The position numbers and the translations under genes were made by a program. Under the pieces are notes generated by a model. The model searched no databases and was not told the origin of the DNA. It worked only from the letters and a program-made list of their open reading frames with translations. 43,153 nt of DNA from Geitlerinema sp. PCC 9228 (lineage in GTDB: Bacteria; Cyanobacteriota; Cyanobacteriia; Cyanobacteriales; PCC-9228): the NCBI RefSeq assembly GCF_001870905.1, contig NZ_LNDC01000048.1, forward strand, positions 1 through 43,153. Direction: 5' to 3'. Positions 35,237 to 43,153 of the stretch are shown piece by piece. The stretch's first letter is position 1. The number at the start of each line of letters is the position of its first letter.

Positions 35237-35528
35237 TTTTGGAAAGCGATCGCTGAGATAGGCAGTACCAAAGGCTTTGGCTTCCCCGAACCAGCCACCA
35301 ATACTGCGACCTCTAGCAAAAAACGATAGAGTGGAAGAGAGGAACGTTAAAGAAGTTTAACAAAAGCTGGACAAAAACCGGACAAGCAAACAATCTATAG
35401 GTGCTTCCACTGTTTTTGATTTGGATTGTCGGGGACTCGAATTGACGGCCCCTGGCGAACATCTCTGGCCATTCTGACGCAAGACGCTAAAAACGATAAC
35501 ACCGATTGCAATTTCCATCGTGGCAACC

Positions 35529-36461
35529 ATGTATCAAAAAATCGCAACCTTTCTCAAATCGGTTCTCAAACCGCTGTTGGTCTTTACTCTCGTCGTCGCT
35601 CTGGCTTTCTCCCAAATTCATGTAGATGAGGCAGCTGCCCGTCGCAGCGGCGGTCGCATCGGCGGCGGTTCCTTTGGTGCCCCCCGGAGTCCTTCTTCCG
35701 GTCCTACCTACAAGGGACCCAGCCGCGGCGGTCCTCGCGGTGGCGGTTTTGGCTTTCCCTTTCTGCTGCCCTTCTTTGGCTTTGGCGGTTTTGGCGGAAT
35801 TTTCGGCATTCTCGTGATTATCGCGATCGCCAATTTCCTCCTACAAAGTTTCCGCCGCATCAGCGATTCCTACGAAGAACAAGCTGCCAGCAATCCCAAC
35901 GTAACTGTTGCCAAAGTGCAGGTTGGTTTGCTCGCCGAAGCCCGAGAGTTACAGGATAACCTCAACAACTTGGCAGAACGGGTCAATACCAACACCTCCA
36001 GCGGTCGCTTGCAAGTCCTACAGGAAACCACGCTTTCCTTACTTCGCCATCCCGAGTACTGGGTTTATGCCTCTGCTAGCAGCGAACAAACCAAACTCCA
36101 GCAAGCAGAAAGCAAATTTAACCAGCTGTCCCTACAAGAACGCAGCAAATTTACCGAAGAAACCCTCTATAATGTCAGCGGTCGCCGTCAGAACAGTGAC
36201 TCCTCTGCCATTACCGAACCCAACAAAGACCAAGCACCAGGAGAATACATCATGGTCACGGTCGTGGTAGCTGTACAAGACAAGCTCAAGCTACCGGAAA
36301 TCAACAGCAGCAAGGATTTAGAACAGAGCTTGCGGCAGCTGGGTAGCGTCTCCAGCGATAGCTTGTTGGCGGTGGAAACCCTATGGACCCCCCAAGCACA
36401 AGGGGATACCCTCACCGCCGACGATCTGCTAGCGGAATATCCCCAACTGCACCTGCTCTAA
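35529..36461 (+). CDS. DUF1517-domain membrane protein
   Basis: This membrane protein is about 310 residues. A signal or anchor segment (about 5-30) is followed by a Gly/Arg/Ser-rich stretch (RRSGGRIGGGSFGAPRSP) and a Phe/Gly hydrophobic helix (about 75-107, FLLPFFGFGGFGGIFGILVI), then the DUF1517 domain with VTVAKVQVGLLAEARELQDNL and LLRHPEYWVYASASSEQ. Homologues occur in cyanobacteria and chloroplasts, and the plant FLAP1 protein with this domain affects photoprotection; I do not know the role here. The ATG at 35529 is preferred to a GTG at 35520. A strong terminator follows. Confidence 0.83.
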   Translation: MYQKIATFLKSVLKPLLVFTLVVALAFSQIHVDEAAARRSGGRIGGGSFGAPRSPSSGPTYKGPSRGGPRGGGFGFPFLLPFFGFGGFGGIFGILVIIAIANFLLQSFRRISDSYEEQAASNPNVTVAKVQVGLLAEARELQDNLNNLAERVNTNTSSGRLQVLQETTLSLLRHPEYWVYASASSEQTKLQQAESKFNQLSLQERSKFTEETLYNVSGRRQNSDSSAITEPNKDQAPGEYIMVTVVVAVQDKLKLPEINSSKDLEQSLRQLGSVSSDSLLAVETLWTPQAQGDTLTADDLLAEYPQLHLL

Positions 36462-36498
36462 GTTGTAACCGAAAATTCTCGTTAAAATAGGTAAGGAG

Positions 36499-36531
36499 GA
36501 CGTACAGCAATTGTTTGTACGTCTTTTTTTT
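36499..36531 (+). terminator. Intrinsic terminator after the DUF1517 gene
   Basis: GACGTACA (36499-36506) pairs perfectly with TGTACGTC (36516-36523), directly followed by eight T. Confidence 0.85.
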
Positions 36532-36746
36532 GTAGGTTTTTGGCTTTTGGAAGTTGGAAATTGCGATGGGGAAGCAACAAAGCGATCCAATTTTCTTAAA
36601 ACTATGCAATAAAAAATCGAGTCTCTTTGTCTCATCTTTATCTTTGCGTTCTCTCAGCCCATCATTGCCAACTTGCCGACAGATGTCCAACTACGACTCC
36701 ATCGTTTGAGCCTGGCGGCATGTCGGTTTGAGGGGAGAATTCGTAG

Positions 36747-36910
36747 CTGAGAGTCAACATGATGAACAAAAATAGATTTATGAAATTTCGCCTGCTTTTC
36801 TAGATCCTAGTACATGGACTTGATTTTGACGGCGGCTAAAGCCGCACGGGGAGCTTTTCCTCCCGGCTGGGAAAGAGGCAGGGCTTTCAAACTCCCGTCT
36901 TTTTTCGTAA
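36747..36910 (+). repeat. Dispersed ~160-bp repeat, copy 2
   Basis: It is very similar to 23268-23430 along the whole length. It contains GGCGGCTAAAGCCGC, a perfect hairpin that in copy 1 is altered, and a GGGGAGCTTTTCCTCCCGGC fold. It ends with CTCCCGTCTTTTTTCG. It lies 36 bp beyond the 3' end of the DUF3370 gene, in the spacer with the terminator. Confidence 0.75.
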
Positions 36911-36940
36911 AATTGGGAAATCCTCAGAAATCATCATTTC

Positions 36941-38377
36941 TCAGAAATTGGATCGTTGTGTTTCTGCCGAGTTATTGGGTTCTTGTTGGATGGTCAATAC
37001 CTGCGGTGGCGTAGAGTCCGGTGGATAAATTAAATTTACTTCCACCGTACGGGTTTGTTGGGGGGTCAGCTGCAAGCGCAGTAGAGGTTTGCCTGCCTGA
37101 CCCCGTTGTTGAACCAAATGAACGTAGCGGGTTTGTTCGTTGCCCTGTTGGTCTTGATAGTGTAAGCGTACCGTTCCCCGGAAAAAGACCCGCTGTTGGG
37201 GTGGTGTAAAAAACAATAATTCCTGGGCGTTGTCGTCTTGCTTGAGGGGGGTAGAAAGGGAAATGGTGGCAGTTTGTTGTTGTGCGGTGGGATTGTGCAG
37301 GGGGATGGTTAAATCGTATTCTACCCCATAGTTCCCGTGGGCGTAGTAGGCTGTATCTTCGTAGCGAACCAACATTTCGCCGCTTTGCACTTGGTTGGTC
37401 CCCAAACGACCGCGGTGAAGGGTACTCAACCCATAGGCGATCGCTCGGCCGGAAGAAGGAATCGTCAAGCGATCGCTTTCCGGATCCGTGAGAGTTGCTT
37501 CCCAGCGCGAACCGCGCGCCACCCCAGCAACGCGACCGTAAATGGTTTTCATGCCCCGCAATCCCAACGGCGTAGGTTTCAAATCCCGAGGACCAGCCAA
37601 ATCACCGGTTTTCAGCAATTTTTGCCAATCATCCAGTTGGGGAATGGTTTCGCGACCCTGCTCGTTCAAAGGCGCGTACATCGCCAAATTCGCCACATAG
37701 ACCGAGCGATCGCTTTGCAGGCGCATCAGCGTAGACCTGGCATTGGAAGAAGGAGTCCGCCTGCCCACTGGAATCGGCATATTCAGCAGCATTTTACTTT
37801 CCTGCGGTGGAATCACCATTTCCGGATGCCAGTTGCCTTGGCTGTTGCCCCGCAAAAATTCATTTACCAAACGACTTCCCGGACCCGAATAGACATTGCC
37901 CCGCGGATCTGGCAGATAATCCGGCAAATCCACAAACGGAGCATCGGGTTTGGTTAGATAGCTGAGTCCTTGTAAAATTTCTACAGTGGCCGGCTGTGTG
38001 TTGGGATTGTGCAGCAAAATTCCTTGAAACAGAGTATGGGTTTCTTCCGGCGTTCGGGCTTTCGCCAAATGGTGGGAAAAGATATCAAAACGTCCTTGAA
38101 AAGCAAAATCTAAGTGGGCTTCAGGATGTTTTTTTTCTGTAGGGGGAAATGTAGATAAAAGAATTCCTTCCGTATCGACCACTTCCGGGCTATTGCTGTT
38201 AAAAACGGGCACATCGTTGAGTTCCCCAGGCAGGGCTCGTACCCGACTGGGTTGTATAATTTCGTGGGGAGGTAGTGTAGACTCCGCAGGAGGTGTTTGT
38301 TCCGGAGGTAAAGCGCGTACCGGTGTAGGAAGCGATCTAGGTTGCGATAGAGTAAGGACAAGAATATGTGGAAGCAT
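36941..38377 (-). CDS. DUF3370-family exported protein
   Basis: This 478-residue protein belongs to the cyanobacterial DUF3370 family. The typical start of the mature part is seen: EIIQPSRVRALPGELNDVPV, then FNSNSPEVVDTEGILLSTFP. Later blocks are GILLHNPNTQPATVEILQG, SMQL-like SSNARSTLMRL and a C-terminal beta-rich part (LTIPLHNPTAQQQTATISLS). A short hydrophobic N-terminus (MLPHILVLTLS) may be a signal peptide. Its function is unknown. The ATG at 38377 is chosen over a TTG at 38401. Even so the 5' end overlaps the divergent MORN gene by 12 bp. Confidence 0.88.
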   Translation of the reverse strand: MLPHILVLTLSQPRSLPTPVRALPPEQTPPAESTLPPHEIIQPSRVRALPGELNDVPVFNSNSPEVVDTEGILLSTFPPTEKKHPEAHLDFAFQGRFDIFSHHLAKARTPEETHTLFQGILLHNPNTQPATVEILQGLSYLTKPDAPFVDLPDYLPDPRGNVYSGPGSRLVNEFLRGNSQGNWHPEMVIPPQESKMLLNMPIPVGRRTPSSNARSTLMRLQSDRSVYVANLAMYAPLNEQGRETIPQLDDWQKLLKTGDLAGPRDLKPTPLGLRGMKTIYGRVAGVARGSRWEATLTDPESDRLTIPSSGRAIAYGLSTLHRGRLGTNQVQSGEMLVRYEDTAYYAHGNYGVEYDLTIPLHNPTAQQQTATISLSTPLKQDDNAQELLFFTPPQQRVFFRGTVRLHYQDQQGNEQTRYVHLVQQRGQAGKPLLRLQLTPQQTRTVEVNLIYPPDSTPPQVLTIQQEPNNSAETQRSNF

Positions 38378-39274
38378 GGGCGCACTTGCGTAAAACGACA
38401 AACCAAAAACGTACTTTTACCGAAAATTCGCGTAAAGATCTGGTGGCAAGTTCGAGTGCCAATTATAGCAACAGTTCTTTTCCTAGCTGGAATTGGCCAT
38501 GGGAATCCCAACGCTAACAATCGGGTATGGGCAGCTCCAGACCCCAACCGACCCCAGCCATCTGAGTCCAGATCTTCTTATTGTGAGGGGAGGTTTCCGG
38601 ATGGTTTTCTAACCGGGGAAGGTACCTGCGAGTTTCCCAGCGGCAATCGCTACAAAGGAGCGTTACGTCAGGGAAAACCCCACGGTCAGGGGCGATTTGT
38701 TTGGGCAGATGGCACCTACTGTGAAGGGGATTTTCAAAACGGCCGCTTGCACGGACAAGCGGTTTGTTTTATGGCCAACGGCGATCGCTACGAGGGAGAG
38801 TTTCGCCACGGCAAGCGCCACGGTCAGGGAGAAATTCAATTTGCCAACGGAGGTCGTTGCCAGGGAGAATTTGCCAACGATCGCCTCAACGGAGAAGGGG
38901 TTTGTCAGTTTACCAACGGTACGCGATTTGAAGGGCATTTTGTCAACGGCGTTCCCCAGGGATTTGGCGAATATCGATTTGCCAACGGTACCATCTGCGA
39001 GGGATATTTCGACGACAATTTGCTTGACGGTCGCGGCGTTTGTACCTTTCCCGGCGGCGATCGCTTTATTGGCAACTTCGTACAAGGGGTTCCCCAGGGA
39101 GAAGGGGTTTACATCGCAGCCAACGGCGATCGCACCCGCGGTATCTGGCGAAACGGCGAATTCAAACCCCAAAATCCTCCAAAAGAAGATTCGGAAGAAG
39201 ATGCGGATTCAGAAGACGACGACAACCAAGAGGAATCACCAACCGCCGCTATGGTTGAGTTAACGGGAAAATAG
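38366..39274 (+). CDS. MORN-repeat protein with N-terminal anchor
   Basis: This 302-residue protein has about eight MORN repeats (about residues 72-265) of the form CEGxFxNGxxHGxGxxxxxNGxRY, for example CEGDFQNGRLHGQ and YEGEFRHGKRHGQGE. A basic region and a hydrophobic helix (about 30-47, VRVPIIATVLFLAGIG) suggest a signal peptide or membrane anchor. The tail (about 270-295) is strongly acidic (EDSEEDADSEDDDNQEE). MORN repeats often bind lipids or link proteins to membranes. The given ATG overlaps the divergent gene; a later start (for example GTG near 38456) would remove the overlap but cut into the hydrophobic helix. Confidence 0.85.
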   Translation: MWKHGRTCVKRQTKNVLLPKIRVKIWWQVRVPIIATVLFLAGIGHGNPNANNRVWAAPDPNRPQPSESRSSYCEGRFPDGFLTGEGTCEFPSGNRYKGALRQGKPHGQGRFVWADGTYCEGDFQNGRLHGQAVCFMANGDRYEGEFRHGKRHGQGEIQFANGGRCQGEFANDRLNGEGVCQFTNGTRFEGHFVNGVPQGFGEYRFANGTICEGYFDDNLLDGRGVCTFPGGDRFIGNFVQGVPQGEGVYIAANGDRTRGIWRNGEFKPQNPPKEDSEEDADSEDDDNQEESPTAAMVELTGK

Positions 39275-39298
39275 AAAAGTCAGCGAGCGTACCGAGTG

Positions 39299-39335
39299 TG
39301 GGAGATGTAGAAAATAAATTTATTTTTGTCTCCCA
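39299..39335. repeat. Long hairpin before the transketolase-like gene
   Basis: TGGGAGA (39299-39305) faces TCTCCCA (39329-39335), with an inner AAAATAAATTTATTTT palindrome. It may be a terminator for the MORN gene. A second, imperfect dyad (ACATTTTTTATGT facing ACATAAAAGTTGT, about 39414-39461) lies nearer the next start. Confidence 0.5.
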
Positions 39336-39539
39336 TCCCCCGACGCCCCGATGCCACCATACCCCCTCTTGAAGACTTCCCATTTCCCATAAACATCTGC
39401 GAAAGTGGATATAACATTTTTTATGTCCGAAGGGACGACTTTGGCAACATAAAAGTTGTAAAATGGGGGAACAATTCATACAGTAGAGAATACCCAGAAA
39501 ACAAAACCATTTGGCGAAACGAATATAAGGGAGTTCAGC

Positions 39540-41771
39540 ATGACCATCAGCGCCGATGCCACCACACAAGAAAATCGCGGCGGTAACGAGCTACCGGATT
39601 TTTGCGAAGGGATTCAGTATTTTTGCGAAACCAAACCCGATCTAGATATTTACGGCAACGAAGCCGCGATCGCAGCGGAAAAGACCGCGATCGCCAAGGC
39701 CAGCGACCCCACAGCCGTATATCAAACCCTCCTCGCAGCGGATGCGTTGCGCTATTTAACCCTGCAAGTCACCGCCAGTAAAGGGTCCGGACACCCCGGC
39801 GGCTTCGCCAGCAAGGCAGAAGTCTACGCTGCTTTGGTCATGCTGGGGTATAAAAACATCATCACCGAAGTGGGACACCACGCCCCTGGTTTTTACAGCG
39901 CCATGTTTCTGGACCGTTCCCTAGAAGAAATGGGAATTTACAACGTCCAGCAAATGCGCGATCGCTTCCGGGAACACCAAGGTCTGTTGGGACACCTCTC
40001 CGGGCAAATTCCTGGGTTGCTCAACCCCGCCGGTCCCCTCGGTCAAGGGCAACACTTTGCCATGGCAGGGGCCAAACTGCATCCGGGGGTTCTGTTCCCA
40101 GTCACCATTGGCGATGGCGGCATGGGCGAACCCTACGTCATGAGCAGCATGGCACACTTCAACACCGCCTATCCCAACATCACCAACTTCCTACCCATCC
40201 TGGTATGGAACGGATTTTCCCAAGAACACCACAGTATGGTTTCCACCAAACCCAACCAGGAAATGATCGACTACTGGCGCGGTCACGGCTTCCAAGAAAT
40301 TATCTTGGTCAACGCCAAAGACTACGACGACGCCAACCAGCCGGGAGAATACGTAGACAGCACAGAATTCTCCTGGAAACAGCGCATGGCCTTTACCAAA
40401 GCAGTCTTGGAAGGGTTGGATCGGGCAGCCAAATCCGCTTTAAGCGGCAAGCTGACAGTCTTTATCATCAAACAGCTCAAAGGGGCCGGCGTTCACACCC
40501 GCGGTGCCAAATCCCACAACCTGAAACCTGGAGATACCCTAGACAAACCCCACATTATCGAATCTTTGCAAAAACGCGCCCTGCCGGTAAAAGCTTGGGA
40601 ATTGGTACGTCAAAACTTCGAGCGTTCCAGCGGCGGACCAGCCGTGAAAACTGTAGTCACTGAAAACCAACTACCCCTGTCGGATTTAGGGGAACTATCC
40701 CTAGAAGAATTTGAAGTAGGCGGCGAGAAAAAAGTAGCCACCACCGCCATGGGAGCGATCGCAGCGCAAGTGGGACAAAAAGACCCCAACTTCCTGGTCA
40801 GCAACGCCGACGGCAACGCTGCTTCCGGGATTAACAACATCAACATGGCGCTGAAAATTATTCACCCCACCCCCGACGAAGACTACCATCAAGCGCCCCA
40901 AGGACAGGTATACGAACCCCTCAGCGAAGATGCCTGTGCTGGTCTGGCGGCTGGATTGTCCCTATTTGGCGGGCGATCGCTGTGGTGTTCCTACGAATCC
41001 TTCGCCATCAATGGCTTGCCCATTTGGCAGACCGTCACCCAAGCTATGGCCGAATTGCGACGCCCCACCCCAGCCACCATTACCCTATTCACCGCTGGCG
41101 CTTTGGAACAAGGGCGCAACGGCTGGACCCACCAACGTCCAGAAATTGAAAACTACTTTGCCGCCATGATGCGCAATGGCAATGTTTTCCCTTTGTTCCC
41201 CTGCGATGCTAACAGCATCCAAGTCTGCTATCGTTGGGCGCTAACCGCGAAAAATAAAGGCATTACCATCACCGCCAGTAAGTCTCCGCTACCAGTACGG
41301 AGCACCTTTGAACAAAGCCACCAGGCATTGCGCGACGGCGCAGTGATTTTGCAGGAAACCCCCGGCGACAAAACTGTGGTTCTGGCCGTTATTGGTGATA
41401 TGACCCTGATTCCAGCCTACGAAGCTGCGGAAAAACTAGCCGAACAAAATATTGGTTCTAAAATTGTTTCCGTTATCAACCCGCGTCGTTTGTATCGTTC
41501 CCACGATACCGCTTGGGAAACCTGTGCCGAACCCGACGGCGATTTTCTCAGCGATGCCAGTTTCCAACGTTTGTTTGGCGGCGATGCGTTGATTGGCATT
41601 ACTGGTGGTTCCAGCGCCATGTTTGAACCTATCATGCTACGCAGTACCGTGAATCGAGATATTTTTGCCTGGAAGCGTGGCGAAACGGCTGCCAGTGCTT
41701 CCCAAGTGATGGAAATTAACGGTATCACGGGAGATAATTTGGCCAAACGTGCTATGGAATTGATGGGTTAG
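39540..41771 (+). CDS. Transketolase-like ThDP-dependent enzyme
   Basis: This 743-residue protein has the full transketolase architecture. The N-terminal pyrophosphate domain has TASKGSGHPGGFAS (about 78-91), HHAPGFYSAMF (113), GHLSGQIPGLLNPAGPLGQG (151-170) and the ThDP motif GDGGMGEP with Asp192 and Asn224. The pyrimidine domain has SLFGGRSLWCSYESF and the C-terminal domain follows. It lacks the phosphoketolase GPGHGGP-type motif, and resembles the second, poorly characterised TK/phosphoketolase-like protein of Synechocystis (Sll0529 type). The exact reaction is unknown; a carbon-shuttling role in the pentose-phosphate network is likely. GGGAG precedes the ATG by about 9 bp. Confidence 0.82.
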   Translation: MTISADATTQENRGGNELPDFCEGIQYFCETKPDLDIYGNEAAIAAEKTAIAKASDPTAVYQTLLAADALRYLTLQVTASKGSGHPGGFASKAEVYAALVMLGYKNIITEVGHHAPGFYSAMFLDRSLEEMGIYNVQQMRDRFREHQGLLGHLSGQIPGLLNPAGPLGQGQHFAMAGAKLHPGVLFPVTIGDGGMGEPYVMSSMAHFNTAYPNITNFLPILVWNGFSQEHHSMVSTKPNQEMIDYWRGHGFQEIILVNAKDYDDANQPGEYVDSTEFSWKQRMAFTKAVLEGLDRAAKSALSGKLTVFIIKQLKGAGVHTRGAKSHNLKPGDTLDKPHIIESLQKRALPVKAWELVRQNFERSSGGPAVKTVVTENQLPLSDLGELSLEEFEVGGEKKVATTAMGAIAAQVGQKDPNFLVSNADGNAASGINNINMALKIIHPTPDEDYHQAPQGQVYEPLSEDACAGLAAGLSLFGGRSLWCSYESFAINGLPIWQTVTQAMAELRRPTPATITLFTAGALEQGRNGWTHQRPEIENYFAAMMRNGNVFPLFPCDANSIQVCYRWALTAKNKGITITASKSPLPVRSTFEQSHQALRDGAVILQETPGDKTVVLAVIGDMTLIPAYEAAEKLAEQNIGSKIVSVINPRRLYRSHDTAWETCAEPDGDFLSDASFQRLFGGDALIGITGGSSAMFEPIMLRSTVNRDIFAWKRGETAASASQVMEINGITGDNLAKRAMELMG

Positions 41772-41818
41772 AGCTAACGAAATCCTGGTTTGGAGGGTCA
41801 ATCTGCTAACATCCCTAT

Positions 41819-41846
41819 GTAGGGTCGATTTGCCAATCGGCCCTAC
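41819..41846. terminator. GTAGGG hairpin downstream of the transketolase-like gene
   Basis: GTAGGGTCGAT (41819-41829) pairs with ATCGGCCCTAC (41836-41846) with one G-U pair. No T-run follows, so it may be a palindromic repeat with terminator activity; it resembles 16-40. Confidence 0.45.
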
Positions 41847-42114
41847 CCCTTTGAAATCATTTTTGGCTCGTTTCCATACAATTCTCCGAATCCGTTTTAT
41901 AAAACCCTCAATAATTTTGGTTGTTGTCAGGGCAACGTCCGATTTTATAAATACCAAAACAAATGAAGATTAACCAAGAATCTTGTTTGTTGGGTGGACA
42001 TCTATTTGAATTTGGTGGATCGAGCAATGGCCTGTTCCCGTATTGGATACAATCTAGCCATTAAATTACCCACTATTTTAGCCTAGATATGCTACTACTT
42101 GAAGGTGGTTTTTC

Positions 42115-42210
42115 CGAAAAAAGACGAGAGCTTTCAAGCTCTGCCTCTTTCCCAGCCGGGATGAAAAGCGACCCGTGCGGCGGTCGCCACCGTCAAAATG
42201 TGCTACAATT
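42115..42210 (-). repeat. Dispersed repeat, copy 3 (partial, inverted)
   Basis: On the minus strand this reads ATTTTGACGG, a hairpin-forming segment, CATCCCGGCTGGGAAAGAGG and then GTCTTTTTTCG, matching the 3' half of copies 1 and 2. It has an AGAGCTT/AAGCTCT hairpin followed by a T-run, so on the minus strand it resembles an intrinsic terminator. The 5' half of the repeat is missing or too diverged to see. Confidence 0.65.
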
Positions 42211-42367
42211 GCGTTAAAGTACGTTCGGATAGGGCGGAAAAATGCTTGCCGAGGGGAATGGAATGTCGTCGGGGATGGACTAGCTCTGTTCGCGAATCCC
42301 TTCGCAGGCACACCCAACGAAGCCAGCATCTCACGAATTCTATTTGTGAGAGTATCAAATATTGGAT

Positions 42368-43153
42368 TTAGGAAGGTTCCTGAAAACCAGGTGCTTCTGC
42401 CCGTACAGCCGTACTTAAATCGGGAGTAAATTCAATCTCGTAATCAAAGGGAGAACTGGTATCCGAACCGGTGTTTTCCATAGCTGTGGTATCGGTTTTT
42501 CTAGGGGAGAAGAAAGATTCCGCTTGGACCACCAAATTTTCACCGTTTAGAGATAAATCGGTGACGGTGAGAGTGTTGCTATTGCCATTGCTTAACACGG
42601 CAGATAGGAAGGTTGCGTTGGTAATATTGCCGTTTTCGGGATTGACCTTGGCAATGATAGAAACTTCAGCGCCACCGCCTTGACCGTAGCTGCTGAGCCA
42701 TCCATTACTGGCAAATTCTCGGAAGTCATCTTCGGGTTGCCCTTGGGTACCGGTAGCGCTAAAGATGGCATAGAAGTTGTCAGTACCATCCCACAACAAG
42801 CCATATCCCTGGCTGTCGTCGTTGCTAACTTCGTAATCGGTGCGTTCCCAAGCTAGTTCTCCGTCGGTATAGCGAACCAAGATGGGATTTTGATTGTTGG
42901 TGGAAACTTGTTCGTAGCCGATGTACAGGCTGCTGTTGTCAATGGTGACGGAAGGTCCGTTTAAAGCAGCGACGGCTTGTTCGTTGCTGGTATCGACGCC
43001 AGAGAAGTTTACGCGGTTGTCGCTATTGACAGAAACGACGGGTTCGACGGCGCTATCGCTACCGGTGCTGCCATCGCTATTGCTGGTATCGTCGGAATCA
43101 TTGGTGTTATCAGTTCCATCGGTATTGTCGCCATCGCTATTGCTGGTATCGTC
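42368..43153 (-). CDS. C-terminal part of an acidic repeat-bearing protein (cut by window edge)
   Basis: The frame stays open from the stop at 42368-42370 to the window edge, 262 codons with no start seen. Reading from the edge, the first part is a low-complexity Asp/Ser/Thr/Asn linker with a 20-residue period. A beta-rich domain follows: NRVNFSGVDTSNEQAVAALN, SSLYIGYEQVSTNNQNPILV, YGLLWDGTDNFYAIFSATG and VSIIAKVNPENG. The domain resembles parts of SBBP-type or PQQ-like beta-propeller proteins, but I cannot name a family. It is probably extracellular, because Asp/Thr-rich linkers separate domains in cyanobacterial surface proteins. Confidence 0.7.
   Translation of the reverse strand, partial: DDTSNSDGDNTDGTDNTNDSDDTSNSDGSTGSDSAVEPVVSVNSDNRVNFSGVDTSNEQAVAALNGPSVTIDNSSLYIGYEQVSTNNQNPILVRYTDGELAWERTDYEVSNDDSQGYGLLWDGTDNFYAIFSATGTQGQPEDDFREFASNGWLSSYGQGGGAEVSIIAKVNPENGNITNATFLSAVLSNGNSNTLTVTDLSLNGENLVVQAESFFSPRKTDTTAMENTGSDTSSPFDYEIEFTPDLSTAVRAEAPGFQEPS
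43070..43153. repeat. 60-bp-period tandem repeat inside the edge CDS
   Basis: A 24-base block at 43070-43093 is repeated exactly at 43130-43153, giving a 60-bp period (20 residues) within the Asp/Ser/Thr-rich linker. More units may lie beyond the window. Confidence 0.75.

Larger units (their letters stand above)
41772..42367. other. Spacer with hairpin and partial repeat copy 3
   Basis: This 600-bp spacer has no supported gene. It holds the GTAGGG hairpin at 41819-41846 and the inverted partial repeat at 42115-42210. Between them the sequence is AT-rich with no clear feature. Confidence 0.5.

Noticed and set aside
38640-39130. Possible CRISPR-like or tandem DNA repeats
   Set aside because: The periodic signal is the MORN protein repeat, with diverged DNA and no spacers.
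42471-42683. Plus-strand small frame opposite the edge CDS
   Set aside because: It has no ribosome-binding site or similarity, and the minus-strand frame is open through to the window edge.

Overview
The window is cyanobacterial chromosomal DNA. The evidence is a phycocyanin operon (cpcB-cpcA-cpcC-cpcD-cpcE-cpcF), a CpcL-type phycobilisome linker, a tmRNA with the cyanobacterial tag, cyanobacterial-type Hfq, ClpS, ThiE and ComFB proteins, several cyanobacterium-typical DUF families (DUF3370, DUF1517, DUF1565, DUF2103) and the HIP1 octamer GCGATCGC recurring throughout. Base composition looks moderate and fairly even. I cannot fix the genus; the style suggests a filamentous or Geitlerinema/Leptolyngbya-like lineage, which is inference only.

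Layout. 0.1-4.0 kb: a UbiB/AarF-family kinase downstream of a GAF-type sensor histidine kinase (both minus). 4.0-5.1 kb: a degraded IS605/IS1341-type element with a tnpB 3' remnant. 5.1-8.0 kb: comB (plus), then an acetoacetate-decarboxylase-like protein and an LpxB-related protein (minus). 8.1-8.6 kb: ssrA with a terminator built from two HIP1 sites. 8.6-12 kb: a PEP-CTERM protein, an AT-rich gap with no convincing gene, and pepA. 12-14.5 kb: an exported FAD oxidoreductase and clpS. 14.6-21.4 kb: the light-harvesting region, with a structured leader, cpcBACDEF, a convergent DUF2103 gene and cpcL.

21.4-28 kb is a minus-strand envelope/pilus-related run. In transcription order it is hfq, an M23 peptidase, comFB, lptA, lptB, an LptF/G permease and an Asn/Ser-rich anchored protein. 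28-33.6 kb: dapF, a PlsC-like acyltransferase, a PD-(D/E)XK-like protein and an exported beta-helix protein. 33.6-36.5 kb: thiE, thiS and a DUF1517 membrane protein. 36.5-43 kb: DUF3370 and MORN-repeat genes whose 5' ends overlap, a transketolase-like ThDP enzyme and the C-terminal part of an acidic repeat-bearing protein cut by the window edge.

Functional themes. (i) Phycocyanin subunits, linkers, the alpha-subunit chromophore lyase (CpcE/F) and a membrane-anchored linker (CpcL) make a nearly self-contained rod antenna that could serve photosystem I. (ii) Envelope biogenesis (LptA/B/F, LpxB-like, PlsC-like, M23, DapF) recurs across the window. (iii) Hfq and ComFB, both tied in cyanobacteria to type IV pili and competence, lie two genes apart. 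(iv) A roughly 160-bp foldable repeat is present in two full copies and one partial copy, and other inverted repeats sit in the spacers. No CRISPR array, tRNA, rRNA, prophage or defence island was seen, and I do not see a clearly new multi-gene system.
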